The position numbers were made by a program, and so were the translations under genes. A stretch of DNA of 64,000 nt from Erigeron canadensis (lineage: Eukaryota; Streptophyta; Magnoliopsida; Asterales; Asteraceae). The notes under the pieces were generated by a model. That model ran no database searches and was not told the DNA's origin. It saw nothing but the letters and a program-made list of their open reading frames with translations. This document shows, piece by piece, positions 34,901 to 48,900 of the stretch. Position 1 is the stretch's first letter, and each line of letters begins with the position of its first letter. The DNA lies in NCBI RefSeq assembly GCF_010389155.1, contig NC_057768.1:44681633-44745632 (forward strand), given 5' to 3'.

Positions 34901-37125
34901 GGTAAATGGACTGAAAAGGTAGCGTCGAAGCAACATCCATCGGGAACATCAAGTGTGTCACATATCTGGAAATTATCGATGAGTACACATATTGGAGAGT
35001 TAAGGGCAAAAAAATGCATTTGAATAGTTGACTGTTTGGATGATAGATACAATTGATTAATGGAGTTTAATTACTTTGTGGCGATCTTTTTGTGATCGTC
35101 GACTAAAAGATATGTTGACTTGTCTAAGTAAGCCACGAAAAAAGTTAGGATGATATCGATGACAAAGAACAAGTCGACGACTAAATCAACGAACATGAGA
35201 GAGCCTGTAGCGACTTCCTTGAAAGCTAGCTCGAAAGGAGATGACCAGGCTGAATATATCACTAATACCACCAGAAATGCTTGCCACCACCTGCATATAT
35301 ATATATATGCTCACATTAATTAGGATCATCAAAAAAAATACTACATTGGGCCTGGGTGATCCGAGCTCGAGCTTTTAGCTTAATTGAAAAATATCTACAA
35401 TTTAAAAGTTAAATTTCTTGAAAAATTTCGGTTGGAGCAAAAGTTGAGCTTGTAAGTTAATACTCCGTATTATATAGTGCTAAAAAAGAGTTATGAGACT
35501 TAAGTCGTGTTTTATCAAACATGAGCTGGATTTGTTGCATACGTTTTTCTAGTCATTTTCCGTTGTGCAAAGTAAATAATGCTCGATTAGTGGACTCTGA
35601 TGGATATCTTGTTGGATCTAAGCCCATGAACTCAAAAGCATAGATGGGGTTTTCTTTGAAGTTTGGGCCTTTTCCATATTACCAGTATCATTTTACCATC
35701 AAATAATCCTTGCTATAAAATTCAATAAAAATTATAGTCCGTACTACTTACTTGTATACTAACCAATAACCACCTTATCTTTTTATTTGACCGGATTAAA
35801 TTCTACATAAACATTATTGAAAAGTTTTGATAACAGCTTTTTAATAGAACTAAAACTTTAAACAAACTCAACCATTTCATCTTGAACAAAATTGTCAAAC
35901 CCGATTGATACAACCATCAATCTTAATGCATAAAATAGATATAAATTGTTACATAATATCGTCTATCATATTGTATTATTAGTAGTTTGAAATGACATTA
36001 AAACTTTAGCACAAAAAGTTAAGTTGCAATTAATTTGTAATAATACAAATATAGACATTAACCAAGAGTCCAAAATCAGAACTTTAACCAAGAGTAAAAG
36101 TCCAAAAAATATAATTAAATAAATATTAAACGATTTAATAAAAAATTTCAAATAAATAGTAAATGTTTGGAGCTATTGATCAATATATTAAAATAGATAT
36201 TTTAGTTGAACCGGTTAAACAGATCACTTAAACCTAATTAGCTTGTAATTTTACAAAAATACTACTAAAATTGCTACAATTTAACAAAATTTCATTTACA
36301 ATTCACTTAAAAATAATATCAAATAGTTATAATGAAAAAATGCATAGCTTTAAACTCCACAAACAACCAAATGTAAAAAAAAAAAAAAATTATATAAATC
36401 ATCATATTAAAGAACTTCAAAATAATAACAATATTTAATATATACAGTATAAACAATGAAAACTAAAGGATTAAAAACCCAAAATTACCCTTCGATAAAT
36501 TTTTGCCTTAAAAAAAATAACAGTTTTTATTAATCGTAAAAAACCCAAAAAAAAATCTGGCCAATTATACCATTCATCGGTTTAACTAGATATCAATCCT
36601 AGTTAAATCGGCCGATCTACTAAATACTACTTGTTAAATCGTCCGGCCTGTTTGAAGCAATTGTTAGAACATATGTATTAATATTTTGATGATTAATATT
36701 TGATAGTAGCCATGTTCAATCTTTAATTTAAAAAAAACATGAATAAAAGATGAGGGATTAAGACCATGGGGAGATACAAATGTGTTACGGTCATTAATTA
36801 GATAATTCTTTTTCAAGACTAAGCACAACAATATACTCGTAATTACTAAACAATACGCATGCAGTATTTTAAACATATATAATGACAAATATATAATTAA
36901 CTTAAGTAACCGCATGCATATTTGAAGAACTACTTACCGATACCTACGATCATAAGGTGCAATAACATATTTCTTAAGGACAGGAGAATCGTCGCCAACA
37001 AGAGTTCCAAATGCAGGCAAGAGACTACTCGAGACGGAAGCCAAATTCTTCAACACCTCCCCACTTGAATGCCGCCTATACAGCAATGGCATCGGCGATC
37101 TCGTTTCAGACAACGTCTCTCCCAT
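31952..37125 (-). CDS. KAT3: Shaker-type K+ channel regulatory subunit, KC1/KAT3 type, 11 exons
   Basis: Plasma-membrane alpha subunit that in Arabidopsis does not conduct alone but joins AKT1/KAT1 and shifts their voltage gating (family knowledge). Exons (minus): 37125-36938, 35290-35075, 34965-34746, 34486-34169, 33897-33559, 33464-33432, 33330-33145, 33027-32947, 32786-32717, 32645-32505, 32055-31952; phases join to 631 residues. The start is ATG 37125; an in-frame TTG upstream is not used. Order: N-terminus with [12 protein letters not shown], the feature that points to KC1; S1-S3 (about 65-165); S4 [13 protein letters not shown]; pore [14 protein letters not shown] (GYGD 267-270); S6; C-linker [20 protein letters not shown]; cyclic-nucleotide-binding-like fold ([34 protein letters not shown]); and the KHA tail ending NDHLFIC. 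Intron 1 is 1.65 kb. Intron 10 holds a SINE. Confidence 0.92.
32136..32377 (+). mobile_element. tRNA-derived SINE in intron 10 of the channel gene
   Basis: CACTGGGTTGGTGACCC precedes a good B box, GGTTCGAATCC at 32194-32204. A body with CCCAGATATGCGTGGTTCGG follows, and the element ends in an A run at 32369-32377. It lies on the strand opposite to the gene. The head is diverged, so the exact start is uncertain. Confidence 0.5.
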
Positions 37126-38124
37126 CTCTACCCACAATAGTTAAGATAATGTAGTTTTGTTTAAGTTTTACTCGTAGTAGTTACGATATATATAGACTAC
37201 ATTTAAATATGTAATATTATGGCTTTAGAATCAAATAGATTAAAATACAATGTCATGTGACTACGTGAGGGAAGATAATATAGTTAACAAAGAGAAGACT
37301 TGGACTTTCTGTTTTTGGAAAGACAAGAATTTAAGCTTTCAACTGTTGCTTACTTCATGGGATTAATAAATTATTTGTATGACTTTCATGGGGATAAATG
37401 AATTATTTGGATGACTTTCTAGGAATATTAATTACTTTTACTTTTTTCATTATAAATAAATCTAGTGACCGATCTTAAGTTATAGGGATTGGTAACACTA
37501 CGTTTAGTTAATAGATAAATTACCTACAAGTTTCCTTTCTTTTTTGCTTGTAGTAGTAAATAAAGTAATCTTCTTATTAGTGAAAAACATGAATCCAATT
37601 AAGGATGTGATATTGTTAGTAATCTGCTAAGTGGTTTAACTAGTGATTCAATTATGAAAGCACGAGTGTGATATTGTTAAAATAGATAATAATGGTAGGG
37701 CTTATGTATGATGACATCGTTTTGGACATATTTTCCCTGATTGGTTTGTAATGTTTCGCTAATGTGACATATTGTGTCGCTGGTATGACTCAATAAGTTT
37801 AGGACTTCAATAATTATTATACTTTTGAGTCTTTTAATCATTTTACGTTATAAGTTTTTGTGCGTATGTATTCAAATATTATAGTACAAGAGCGAACTTG
37901 TCATTATGTCTTTTAAGAAAGTGATAACATTATTCTTCATACACGTGGTTTATGGTGTTTTGTAAAAAGTGTTTATGGGTATATTCCTATACTATAGCCA
38001 TAGCATTCGTATACTTTAAAAGACAATTATAATAAGTTGCTGAATTATCTTGCCAAAAATGATGGTTTAGATTCGAAAAAAGAACCTTACATAAATCATC
38101 TTTTTACCCGATATATATAATATA
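37126..38124. other. Upstream region of the channel gene
   Basis: Probably holds the promoter and 5' leader of the minus-strand channel gene. It is AT-rich, and I see no unambiguous promoter element or other gene. Confidence 0.4.
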
Positions 38125-38310
38125 GGTTTTAGGTAAAATAAAACAATTATTAAAATAAAACAAATAAAACAATATGTTTTTCTTCAGTGATAATCACCGT
38201 GCATCATGAATATCATGATACATCAATTATTTCGTGAATCTTCGTGCATCAATTTAATCATGATCTAAGGGTCAATATTTTGTCTTATTTGTTTTACAAT
38301 ACCCAACCCC
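38125..38310. mobile_element. Palindromic MITE, family F2, copy a
   Basis: Left arm AAAATAAAACAATTATTAAA leading to AAACAAATAAAACAA; right arm TTTTGTCTTATTTGTTTTAC and ACCCAACCCC. The core is made of near-palindromic CATCATGAATATCATGATAC and TCGTGAATCTTCGTGCATC. A TA-rich tract precedes it and a long TA microsatellite follows. Related copies lie at 57118 and 62220. Confidence 0.7.
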
Positions 38311-39973
38311 TATATATATATATATATATATTATTATATATAAGTGATAATATTGATGCTTCTCACTATATCAGAAGTGTAGGTAGTTATACAAAGTGTT
38401 TTCCATCGCTGCTTGTTCAGGAAAATGTTGTTTCCCCATCATCAGAGTTTGTTTTACTATCATAACCCTCTTATGTTGAAAGGGAAACGAATTTTCAAAA
38501 GACTACTAAATTCGACTTATATATGTCTGACACTAGTTAGAAGCTCATGTGACAAATTAGGTAAACTAATTACATAGAAATTTCTTTTGTCTTTCTTTCA
38601 TACTTTCTTTTTATTTCATTGGTGACACATTAACGTGTAGAAATTTGTTTCTAATTTATATGCTAATGTAAAATGTTCATGTACAATTCTGATATGTATG
38701 TATTATAGTAACCGTAGTAAGCTAAACTATATTAACAAATTTTGTTATTTAAAAAATGAGTATGTTATGATATAGAAAGACAATTATTGTGAAAAGATTT
38801 GCAACTATAATTTTCTACATTATTCAATGCATAAAAACTTAAAATAATACGAGTAACATCAAAAGACATGCAAACAAATTAATCTATTTCTAATATTTAA
38901 TAAACACTTGTGTTTTTTTAATAACAATAATGTGTAATTGTCAACCTTCCCAATGTTTGACTTTAAGTTTGTATGGTGGTGAACAAATTCCATGTCACAT
39001 TCACTTACCATCATTCGTAATTCAAGAACAAAAAAAAAGCCCGTCCTAGCTATAGGAAGTGGGAATGTGTTGTGAATGGGTTACCACTGCTACTACTGCA
39101 GTCATGTTGTCCCAATTTATTGTTTGTTGCCACAGTAAATCTCTTGGTGACTTGCATGTTACTATAATCTATAGTCCTTTTAACCTGATCTATCCACAAA
39201 ATGTGTACTTAATATCCCTCCACGATACAAAGTCACTGACAATTTTGATAGGCCGTGTTAGTTGCAATGACTGTCATACTAAGCCAAATATCTAAAGCCT
39301 GAAACTGATTTTGTTATAAGATGATCATTTATGGCTTCAACATTTAACATCAAGTTTAGCTCTGTTCCATTTTAATAACTTGTTTCATTGCCTACTTATG
39401 TGTACAAGTATCAATAAAACTGGATTTCTCAAAAATTAGTTCCAACCACGTTTAAGTGAACCAAATATTCAGATTTAAAGTAGTTACACATACAATTTTC
39501 TTTGTAAACCATTTGCAACCAAAACCATGTAAATTATTCAAAATCTTAACAAAATTGACTACTAGAAGTCAAATTGTCATCTAGCCGACCAGCCTTTTAT
39601 CTAGATCAGCAAACTTTCCTCATGAACAATCTGTCACAACATACATTACATAACATAGCAAATCAAAGAGGGCATAAAACAACGAAAGCAAAACATATAC
39701 AGTTAAAAAAAAGACAAACGAACAACCCGGATGATATATACACCTCTTCTACCTTTTCTATCTTGGACATTTCAGATGTACAACAAAGCTTTTCTTCTTG
39801 AACGCCAAAAATGCTAAAAATGTGCCTTGGACATTACAAAACTAATGAAAGAGGCTCTCATGGGCCGATGTTTTCTACTAGTTTCCATATAAGCCATGTA
39901 CAACATGATCAGATGCTGTTTAAAAAATCAACAGCAGCAGAAGAGTAATTGGTTCTGACCCAGAAGCCACAAA
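38311..39973. other. Intergenic DNA and 3' flank of the spastizin-like gene
   Basis: No gene recognised. The last 150-400 bases before 39974 are probably the 3' untranslated region of the minus-strand gene. Confidence 0.45.
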
Positions 39974-42900
39974 TTACATATACTGAGCCAACCACTGTTT
40001 GCACATATCGAGCACTGGAAGTGCATTTGCATGCAATGCCTACAACATTTGCAAATTTCATCCAATTATACAAGTCAAATTTGTAGATTGTTGAGAACAT
40101 TCTTATTTTGCTTCAATCTTACTCTTGAGAACATATACAAAAAAGTTGAGAAAGTAAAAAATATAGAGCTTTGAGTTTTCAAGAATCAAAATAGAATACA
40201 TACCTGATGTGCAACATACTGGACATCCGCCACACTTCCACTTCGAGAAGCAATCTGAAAGGCACTTTTAAGGCGGCCACACACCACACAAGCCAAAACC
40301 TTCCTGAAATGAAAGTAATGTATTAGAAAGGCATGTTAAGTAAAAGAAATAAAATTTTAACATAGAAGACACCAGCGAATGCTGCTAGTTAACCTGTGGC
40401 TGCTAGTTAACATGTCAATAAGACGGTCAGGGCGTTCCTTATGTTTGTTGGCGTATACATTGATAGCTGCTCCCAGAACCTACATTCACACACAAATTTC
40501 TATTACAGCTTAGCATCAACTTTATATTATTTTTAATTCACTGTTTCATAGAGTAAACTATATTAGTAGATCACCTGGTCCCAATCTTCATCGTCAATTG
40601 TTCCCTTGATATTTCTGAAAAATTCAGTTAATTGACCTCCTTTCTTTCTATCAGCAAGTGATGATGCAACACCAGCATATATATCAACAGCTGGAAATTG
40701 ATATTAATTCAACAAAAATAATATTATAACTGCAATTTTTAAGATAGTAGTAGAAGTCCTAATTAAAATTTTATGAGATCCTTATGTTACCAGAAAGATT
40801 AAACTCGTAAATCACTTGGAAAGCCAAGTCAAAGTTCTTCTCAACAAGAGTTTCTGCAATCTCACACCTCCTCTTAAAAGTTTCCGGATCATTTGGGTTT
40901 CCAAAAAGAGAGTATTTCCATTGAGGCCCATCTGTATCATTAAATGATTTTATCACATCTACCTGAAAAAAGAAAAGAAAGACGTTAACATGGTGCTGAA
41001 CCTCAGTAAAAGGTACATAACAAAAATAGAAAGGTACAACAAGCTACCTGCATGGAAACTCGAGCAGAAAACTTCACTAGTCCTTCTTCTGTGAGTTTTT
41101 GTGATGCAGTTTTACCACGAACACCCTTGGTGACTAGCTTAGTTGAGCCTCCACTTTTGTGTCTTGCAGATAACGCTTCACCAAAATGCATCTTCACCAA
41201 GAAAGCAAAATAATTAGTTGGACAGAAATCAACTAAAAAGGTACTCCACTAATCACAAAAAAGGACTTACTTTGGCATTTTCCAAGTGTTTTATAGCTTC
41301 ATCCAATGCAGATGAATTCACAAATAACTGAATACAGCACAGACCAGCAGCCACATGATCTTTTCCTATTACCTGAACCGTAAATATACAATGAAGTCGC
41401 ATCTCATATAATCAACGGGTATGAAACATCAAGAACAGTATTTACCTGGAATCTGTATAGGTAATTAAAATGCTTATGAGTTTCACAAAAGACACAAATG
41501 CGGTTAAGTGCAGCTCCAGTATACTGTTTCCAAGCCATATCCTCTGCTGATGTGGATAACATTCTAGAAGCCATTACTTCCTCCAAAACAGGCATGGCTC
41601 CATAACCAACACACAGGTCACATAAATCATCAATTGATCCATAGTCAGTCGAAAGTGGATCGGCTTTTTGTGGGGTAGATGATGACATGGCTGCTAGTGA
41701 TGACTGTTGAGGTGGAGGAGCATCATTTTCAGGAAAAAATAGCATGCACGCGTCCTTATAATGACCGTGCTTAAACATAAAATCCAGCAAATCCTGACGA
41801 GTAAATTCTTGTAAATAGTTAACACATTCAAGGTATCTAATGCTATCCAGATTGCTGCGCGGAACATCTTCAAATTCTGAATTATTTATGGAACTACCAT
41901 TGGAAGCTTCTTGCAATCTTCTAGACCTCTCAGATCGAGGAAATGTAGATGGCATGTATAAAACATTGAGATATGAGTCGGCGGAAAGAGAATCATCCAG
42001 GATTGCAGGTGCACTTTTAGCCAAATGTTCGTACCTGCATCGTAACATCAAATTAGCAACATGATCTTACTACTTAGCATGATCAAGGTGAAGTTTGATT
42101 TTGAAGAAAAAAAAAGTCTGCAATCTGATTTAATCTATGCTTATGTCTGCAACTGAAGATGTGGTCCAAAGGTCTGCAAGCTAAAAATATAATACTGCAT
42201 GTTTTATAAACAGGATACTGTCTGCATAAATATAAGCTTGTTTTGTTTTTAAAGTAAAAAGAATAGTAAAAATTTCTTGAAATCGATTTTATCATAAAAA
42301 GGAAATATTTCTAGTTCAGCCAAAAAGTCAAATGTGCCTTCTAAATTTCATCCAGAAAAACGTGTGTTGACAAAATGACCCCCAAATTACCCAACACCAC
42401 CTCATCATAATTGCCACCGCCTTCCATCTTTTTTTGTCCCACCGCAATCTCAACATTTCCACTAAGTTCCCCAGTTAGCAGCAGAAATAGAGAAAACAAC
42501 AATCTCAACAATTATTAATTTACTATCATCATCAAACCCACATTCTCAACTAATTTCATCATACCCATCTTGATAAATGGGGTGGTTGGCAGAGATGGCT
42601 GGAAAATAAAGATGAAGTAACAGAAATAAAAAAAAAAAAAGAATTGAGGGGTGGTTGCGGAGGTGGCTTACTAAGGTGGGTGGTCGGAGAAGGGGATTCT
42701 GGACCGGTGGAGGAGAGTGGCAGGCTATGATGGTGGGTGAAAAGAGAGGAGAGGGATGGGTGGGTAAAAAAAGAGGAGAGGGTTGGTGTGTGAAAAGAGA
42801 GGAGATGGGATGGAATGATGGATATTGCATTTTTTAGCCAAAAGAAGCATATTTAAGGTCTTCAAATTGCTTTTAAACAGTCTTCAAGGCTTACATCTGC

Positions 42901-45900
42901 GCCTTGCGCGCCCGCAGACATCAGACCTTTTAAGCAAAAACAAACACAACCCAAAACACTAGCTTATATCATCTTACATGGAGCGAACAGATGACACATC
43001 AGCCGGTGGACCTCCTTCGATTGTATTAATGATATCTTGAATAACAGGTGCAGGATCATCCTTGTACAGTTGAAGTGCTTGCCTATGCACAACATAAGCA
43101 TTATGTTAATCAAAATACAACAAAAGATTCTGGTGAGAGAAAAAAGGTAAAGGGGTATGGCTGATATTTACATACTTGAATTTGACTCGAGCTTGCGCAT
43201 AGTGCTCCATCCGAATTAAAGCAAGCCCCCACGCATTCCATACAGCAAATGCATCGATCTTTATAAATTTATTACAGTTAGATAGAAGAAAAACTGCAAG
43301 AAGTTTTATCTTCAAAATGTGTATATTCCATACGTACCTTGCACTTCTTGCAAGTATACACAGCCATGCTATATCGTTCCTCAAGAATCAATCGATCACG
43401 TAACCGTGCAGAAGACTCCTTGTCAGCAATATCATCAAGAGAAGCAGCAATTCCATATCCCAAAAGACTTTGCAAGAGTTCTGCCCGTCTAAGCCACATG
43501 TCTGCTTGTGATAGGACTTCAGATAGCTCATCTGTTGACTGACTACCCACACTAGAACTGCCTGCATCAGAGGATGTATCCTCAACATCTTTATTTCTTT
43601 CAGAATAACCAGAAAACTCATTTCTATCAGAAAGCTTTCTTAGCTGAGATTTAGCATAAAGGAGCCCCTATAGATACAAAAAAAAAGAAGTTTCAATCAG
43701 TTCATGCATATAATACATATCAACTACTTCTGTAAGAAAAACGCTTTGATACCTGAACAAATGTCTCTGTAGCATGATAAGCTCGGCCAATAATTTCCAT
43801 TGATGCATTTTCAGGCAAATGTTTAGAGCTTAAAACGAATCTCATTTGATTAACACACAAGTCCAAAGCACCTTTTGCTGATGAACTCTCATCCAAACAC
43901 AAAGACAACAGTTCCTATATAATGTGTACAATTCAATCAGAATGCTACCAGAACATATATAATTTATAAAATGAATTGTACCTTGAAGAGAATGATATCT
44001 GGTGCACTTTCATAGTGATGGGAAGATCTAACCGCATCATCCTTATTAGTGTCACCTGTGAGCATCCACTGTTCAGCAATTGAAACGGAAGGAAGACGAT
44101 CTTGGCCGTCCATTGTGTATGAAGAAACCCGGTCTTCTTGAATTCCAGCCATTGCTTCCCATGTAGCCCGTTCAGTTTGTGTCAGCCCTGACCCTTTCCT
44201 TTTTCTTTGAACATCCTTGGGAGCCGTTTTCTCTGCACTATTTCTTGGGTTCCAAGAAAATGCCCTACGAGCCTCCTTTTGCAAGTTACTTAAACTATTA
44301 GAGAAGGAAGATCGTGTAGGAGTCCCTGACTTCTGCTTCGTTTTTGGGCCCGAAACTTGTATCCGTGACTCGCGACGAGGTGGGCTTATAGTAACGGAAA
44401 TTGCTTTGGCAGCATACGTAAGAATTTTGTTGTTATCTCTTAGAGAAGGGAATTCTTTAAGTATCTGAAAACAAGTATTATACAGCAAGGGTCATATAAT
44501 CATTATGTGAACATTATGATAGAAAGAATTTTTGCTGTTCAAGTACCATAGAAGCAGACTGCAGTTGTTTACGCATCAGCAGTACTTCCACAATCAGCTG
44601 AGGGTGCTCATGTAATGCAGAGCATCTTTGCTGCCATGGCAAAGGCAAAACAGCCAATACACGAAGACCTAGGGCCCATAGATTTAGGCGGGAAAGCTCG
44701 GGTTCGTTCAAGTTGCTGTCTCTTCTTTTCAGGAAGAAATGAACCTTCACATATTAGGATAAGCCTGACTTATATTGCATTCTTACTAAATTAATTACTG
44801 AAAAGAAAAATGTAGTCTTACAAGCAGTTGTTTGGACCGTAAAGTGGGCAATTGCTGCATGGCACCCATTGCAACTGGCAGGGCATCTTGCGAGTCACGC
44901 AAAGAAGAAAGAAACCTTGAAGCTTCAGCAGGCCCACCTCCATTAATGGGATCGGCTGTAAGAAGTTTCACAAGTTGACGGCCCTGAAGTTCTCTACGAA
45001 GTTCAATAGGTAATGCTGCACTTTCAGCAACCTCTAAAGCAGCAGAAACGGCTCCCTTTTCAGCTAACCTGAGGGCCAGACCCTCCGGATCTTCTTTGCA
45101 GTCTGCTTCAACCTGATAAATCAAATAAAATTTCAGTAACAATTAAGATAAATATATGTCCCTATTAAGAATGAACATGACCTCTTGCCAGCTGTTGTAA
45201 CGCTCATCTGCAGATAATATGTGGCTGTACCGCATCAAAGCTTGTCTCCTAAGAACAACCTATATAGACAATATGTATGTGAGTGGTAATAAAAATGTTA
45301 TAATGTAACATCACTGTCAGTTATGACATCTCCAGCCATCTGTACAGTTCCATTACAAAGCAATTAGGGCAGGCCGGGTGCATCTGGCACAGGGCAAAAT
45401 AGGTTCAGTTTGAGTAGGCCAATTTTAGTATGGGTCGAAACATACCAGGCCAGTAAGGGTTAGCGCACAAGCACTTTTGTGGCCATTTTAAGAATCTTCC
45501 ATAAATAACTAAAACTTTAATTATGGTCCAAAAGACAACATTATTGCAATAACAGTCTGGATCTTTGAACCAAACAATTTAGGGTTTTCATCCTATTTAA
45601 CTTGTTTGACTCACTTGACTTGATCTCCTATTTGCCAAATTTTTTTAATTTGACCATCTGAGATAAAAAGTCCAAAGTGACCCATACATAAGTGTGTGGG
45701 CCGGTTGTAACATCTACCACTTAGAATTTTGGTCAAATAAACACCCAAATAGAAACCTCATGCTTAGAAGGATCATTTTCCAGCAAGTGACAGTGACACA
45801 TGGTGAGTACATCCAAAGCAGCATTTAATTCCCACCTATGCATATATCTGTAACACAAGAAAACATTGATTGCATGAGAAAATTTCACCAGCATTTAAGC

Positions 45901-48900
45901 AGAATCTAACTTAATTGAGTACTTGTAATCATAGATACTAGGATAACTAGGGTATTAATTAACATTTCCAGATTACATACTTGAGGGCAAGTGTTGCTGC
46001 AAGTTGCTTATCTTTCAACCTTAGACAATACTGCCAGCTATTGCTTGGTATCCTAAAGGTCAAGAGACCTGAACGATTATAGATAGTATGATTTTCTTCC
46101 TCACGTTCAATGAGTAACTTAAGTAAATGATCAGAAGCGCCATCACGTAAGCATCGATCGGAAAGAGCAAGAGCATCCATTAATTTTCCTTCATCTATCA
46201 ATCTAAGAATGTTTAAGAAAATATAGTAAGCAAAATTAAGTTGTTCAACGTTACATCATTAGGCAGGAAAACAATGCACACAGCAAAATGACACAAGGAA
46301 TGATGATGTACATTATCAGTGATATACAAAATTGTGTACCTTTCAACAGCTTTTTCATATGGTTTTTCATTCTCCCATCCAAAAGAAAGGAAGACTGTTG
46401 TATCAATATCAGCAGCTTCGGACTTAGGTGAGTCTGGCCAAATTCCACTTTCTTTTGTGGTGTCCGGAAGAACGGAAATAGTGGGGCCAACTGCCAGGTC
46501 ATCATGTTCTAAATCAGAATCACTATCATGCTCCCGGAAACGCTTAACAGAAATTTTAGCCTCACTCCCATCATTGATCACATGCTTATCAGTTACAGCA
46601 ACCTCTGAAACTCGGTGAAGATTCGTCTGCATTTGTATCCACCGATTTAACGTTGGAAACCTGAACATTAAAAAAATAAAAGGTGTAATGGTATTATAGA
46701 CTAGCAATCCAACTGGATGGGAAACTTGCATACAGATGAAGTTAAACCTTTCTGATTGATCAAGTGCAAACTCATAGAATAATCTTTCAGCATCGTGCTT
46801 TTGCGCCGATCCATCACTCAAGGAACTTGATATGGTGGCGTCAGTTCCGCCATATAATATACAACTCCCGAAAACACATGCTAACACAGCCCTAACTGGT
46901 GAGAGTTTCACAAGATGCTTTACAACATCTAACTGCAGAGGGTACAAGGGAACTCCCGGTGTGGCAGAGGATGGACAATACGAACTCGGTTTGACTTCTT
47001 TCGAAGAAGGGGGAAAGAACTTTACATTCTGAATTGCTTTTGGGGCATGTAGGAATTACAGCAATGTCTGCCCAGCCATGACCAGATCTTGGTGGATAAA
47101 TTGGTGGTACACATGCCGAAATCACTTCATGTACAAAATCGGCAGACATAATTTTCTGCTACCTTTGCAGCTGCATCAGTGCTACCCCGATCAAACACCA
47201 AACGGGTCAAAAGCTGTAGTCAACGGGTTAGATAAGGGAACCCAAGAATTTTGAAAACAAAATGAAAAAAAAAGGGGTCGTACATCTTTTGGCCATTCAT
47301 AAATGAGAGAGAAATAATTGAAGTCATGAGTAGTATCTGTGCCATCAACTATGTCGCCAATAGCTGCAATATGGAGGATAAATTGGGAAAGATATGTTGT
47401 TGCCTTGGAAGTCAATGGGCCGTATATTCTCTTTTCAGCATCTTTTACATCATATGACGTAGAAGCTATAGACTTTTCACCACCAGATGTTGGTTGTCTA
47501 GTGGGTCTTAATCCAAGCCCTAGAACTCCAGCTTTCTCATGATTCAAAGCATCTTTATCAGAATACAAACTCTCGCTTTTCATATATTCTCTTTCGTTTT
47601 CTTCATCAGCAATAGCTCTTGCAAGATTATGAAGTTTACCTAGAATTAATAGAGATATCAAAAATTGTAATTAGCATCATAAACTGATGAATTTGGAAAG
47701 ATGGTTACCACTAAGAAACTGTCGTTTCCCCATGTGAGCATCTTCAATCATTTGATGAAGCATAGCAAGAGCACGCTCCCTGTGTCCTTGTCTCTGGACA
47801 TCCTTTGATGAAGCATTTATTAAATCCCCCGTTAACAGAGACTGGAGTACCGGAATCTTGTCCTGGAAAATGTAGTCATACCATGTACATAAAATCAGTT
47901 ACTTGTGCATGATTATTATGCTTGTACTAAAAAAAGAGTCTATAGAAGTTGTGCTCTAAACATAAAGAGTTAATAGATATATTAGGAGTAAACATTTTGT
48001 GATCAAGAAAACAAAAGCTAAAGAATGATATAGAAAATCAACCTGTTCCAACAGTTCTTGTAAACGTTTGAGAAGACGCTTCGCGACTGAAATTATGCCA
48101 ATTTCATAAATTTGATCCCAATAAGTAGCACCCATCTTAGGAGCACGGCCAGGATAGATCTCTGACAACATAACTTGAGCCTGTACCATTACAAGTAAAG
48201 CTACAATAAACCTTCTTTTTATTATGTCAAATTATGCAACTAAAATCATTATATCATTGCAGAAGTCATGCCACATACCATTTAGTGCCATAACTGAAAC
48301 AAGTATATATAAGAAGCATAACTAACATAATGGACACATAAATGTACTTTTTGCCCACTGGATTGAGTAATATCTCACTAACCTGATCTAAAAGTTTCTG
48401 GGACAAAGTCGAAGACCTTGACGATGCTGCAGCTACATCAATACATAGAAGAGTCTAGCAAGAAACAAAAAAAAAAAGTTAGCATACAACATTTCCAAAT
48501 GTAGATGTCCAAAGTAGGTCCACTCTAAAACATAGGAGAAGAGTTTTTTGTTTTCTTTTTTTGTTTGGGGGTGTTGGGTGGGGGGATTATGACAAAAAGA
48601 GAATTTCATACTGCAACCAAAGGACCTAATTGAGAGCGAATCGTGGAAAAATCCAGCTCTTGGACAGCAAGAGTCTCATTAGCGGCACGGGAAACAGCAT
48701 CTGTGGCCTGGGGAATCCCAAAAAATAACAAGTTTGCATGAGCTTAACAACAAACTTTACATGCAAAATGTCGTGAAATTTATACATAGTGACCAGCTAG
48801 GTACATACAGATGCTCTTTTAGAAGCTCCATCCACCCATTCAGCTAGTTCAAGAGTTGCTTTATCTTCTGGAGGCAGAGAAAAACGGTTAACGGCCTCTT

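Noticed and set aside
37126..37137. TTG-initiated extension of the channel protein.
   Set aside because: Not an ATG; the ATG at 37125 lies directly downstream and matches the family's N-terminal layout.
47130..47170. A tiny intron that would remove the first frameshift in exon 15.
   Set aside because: The GT is present, but no acceptor at a workable distance restores conserved text, while dropping one base does so at once.
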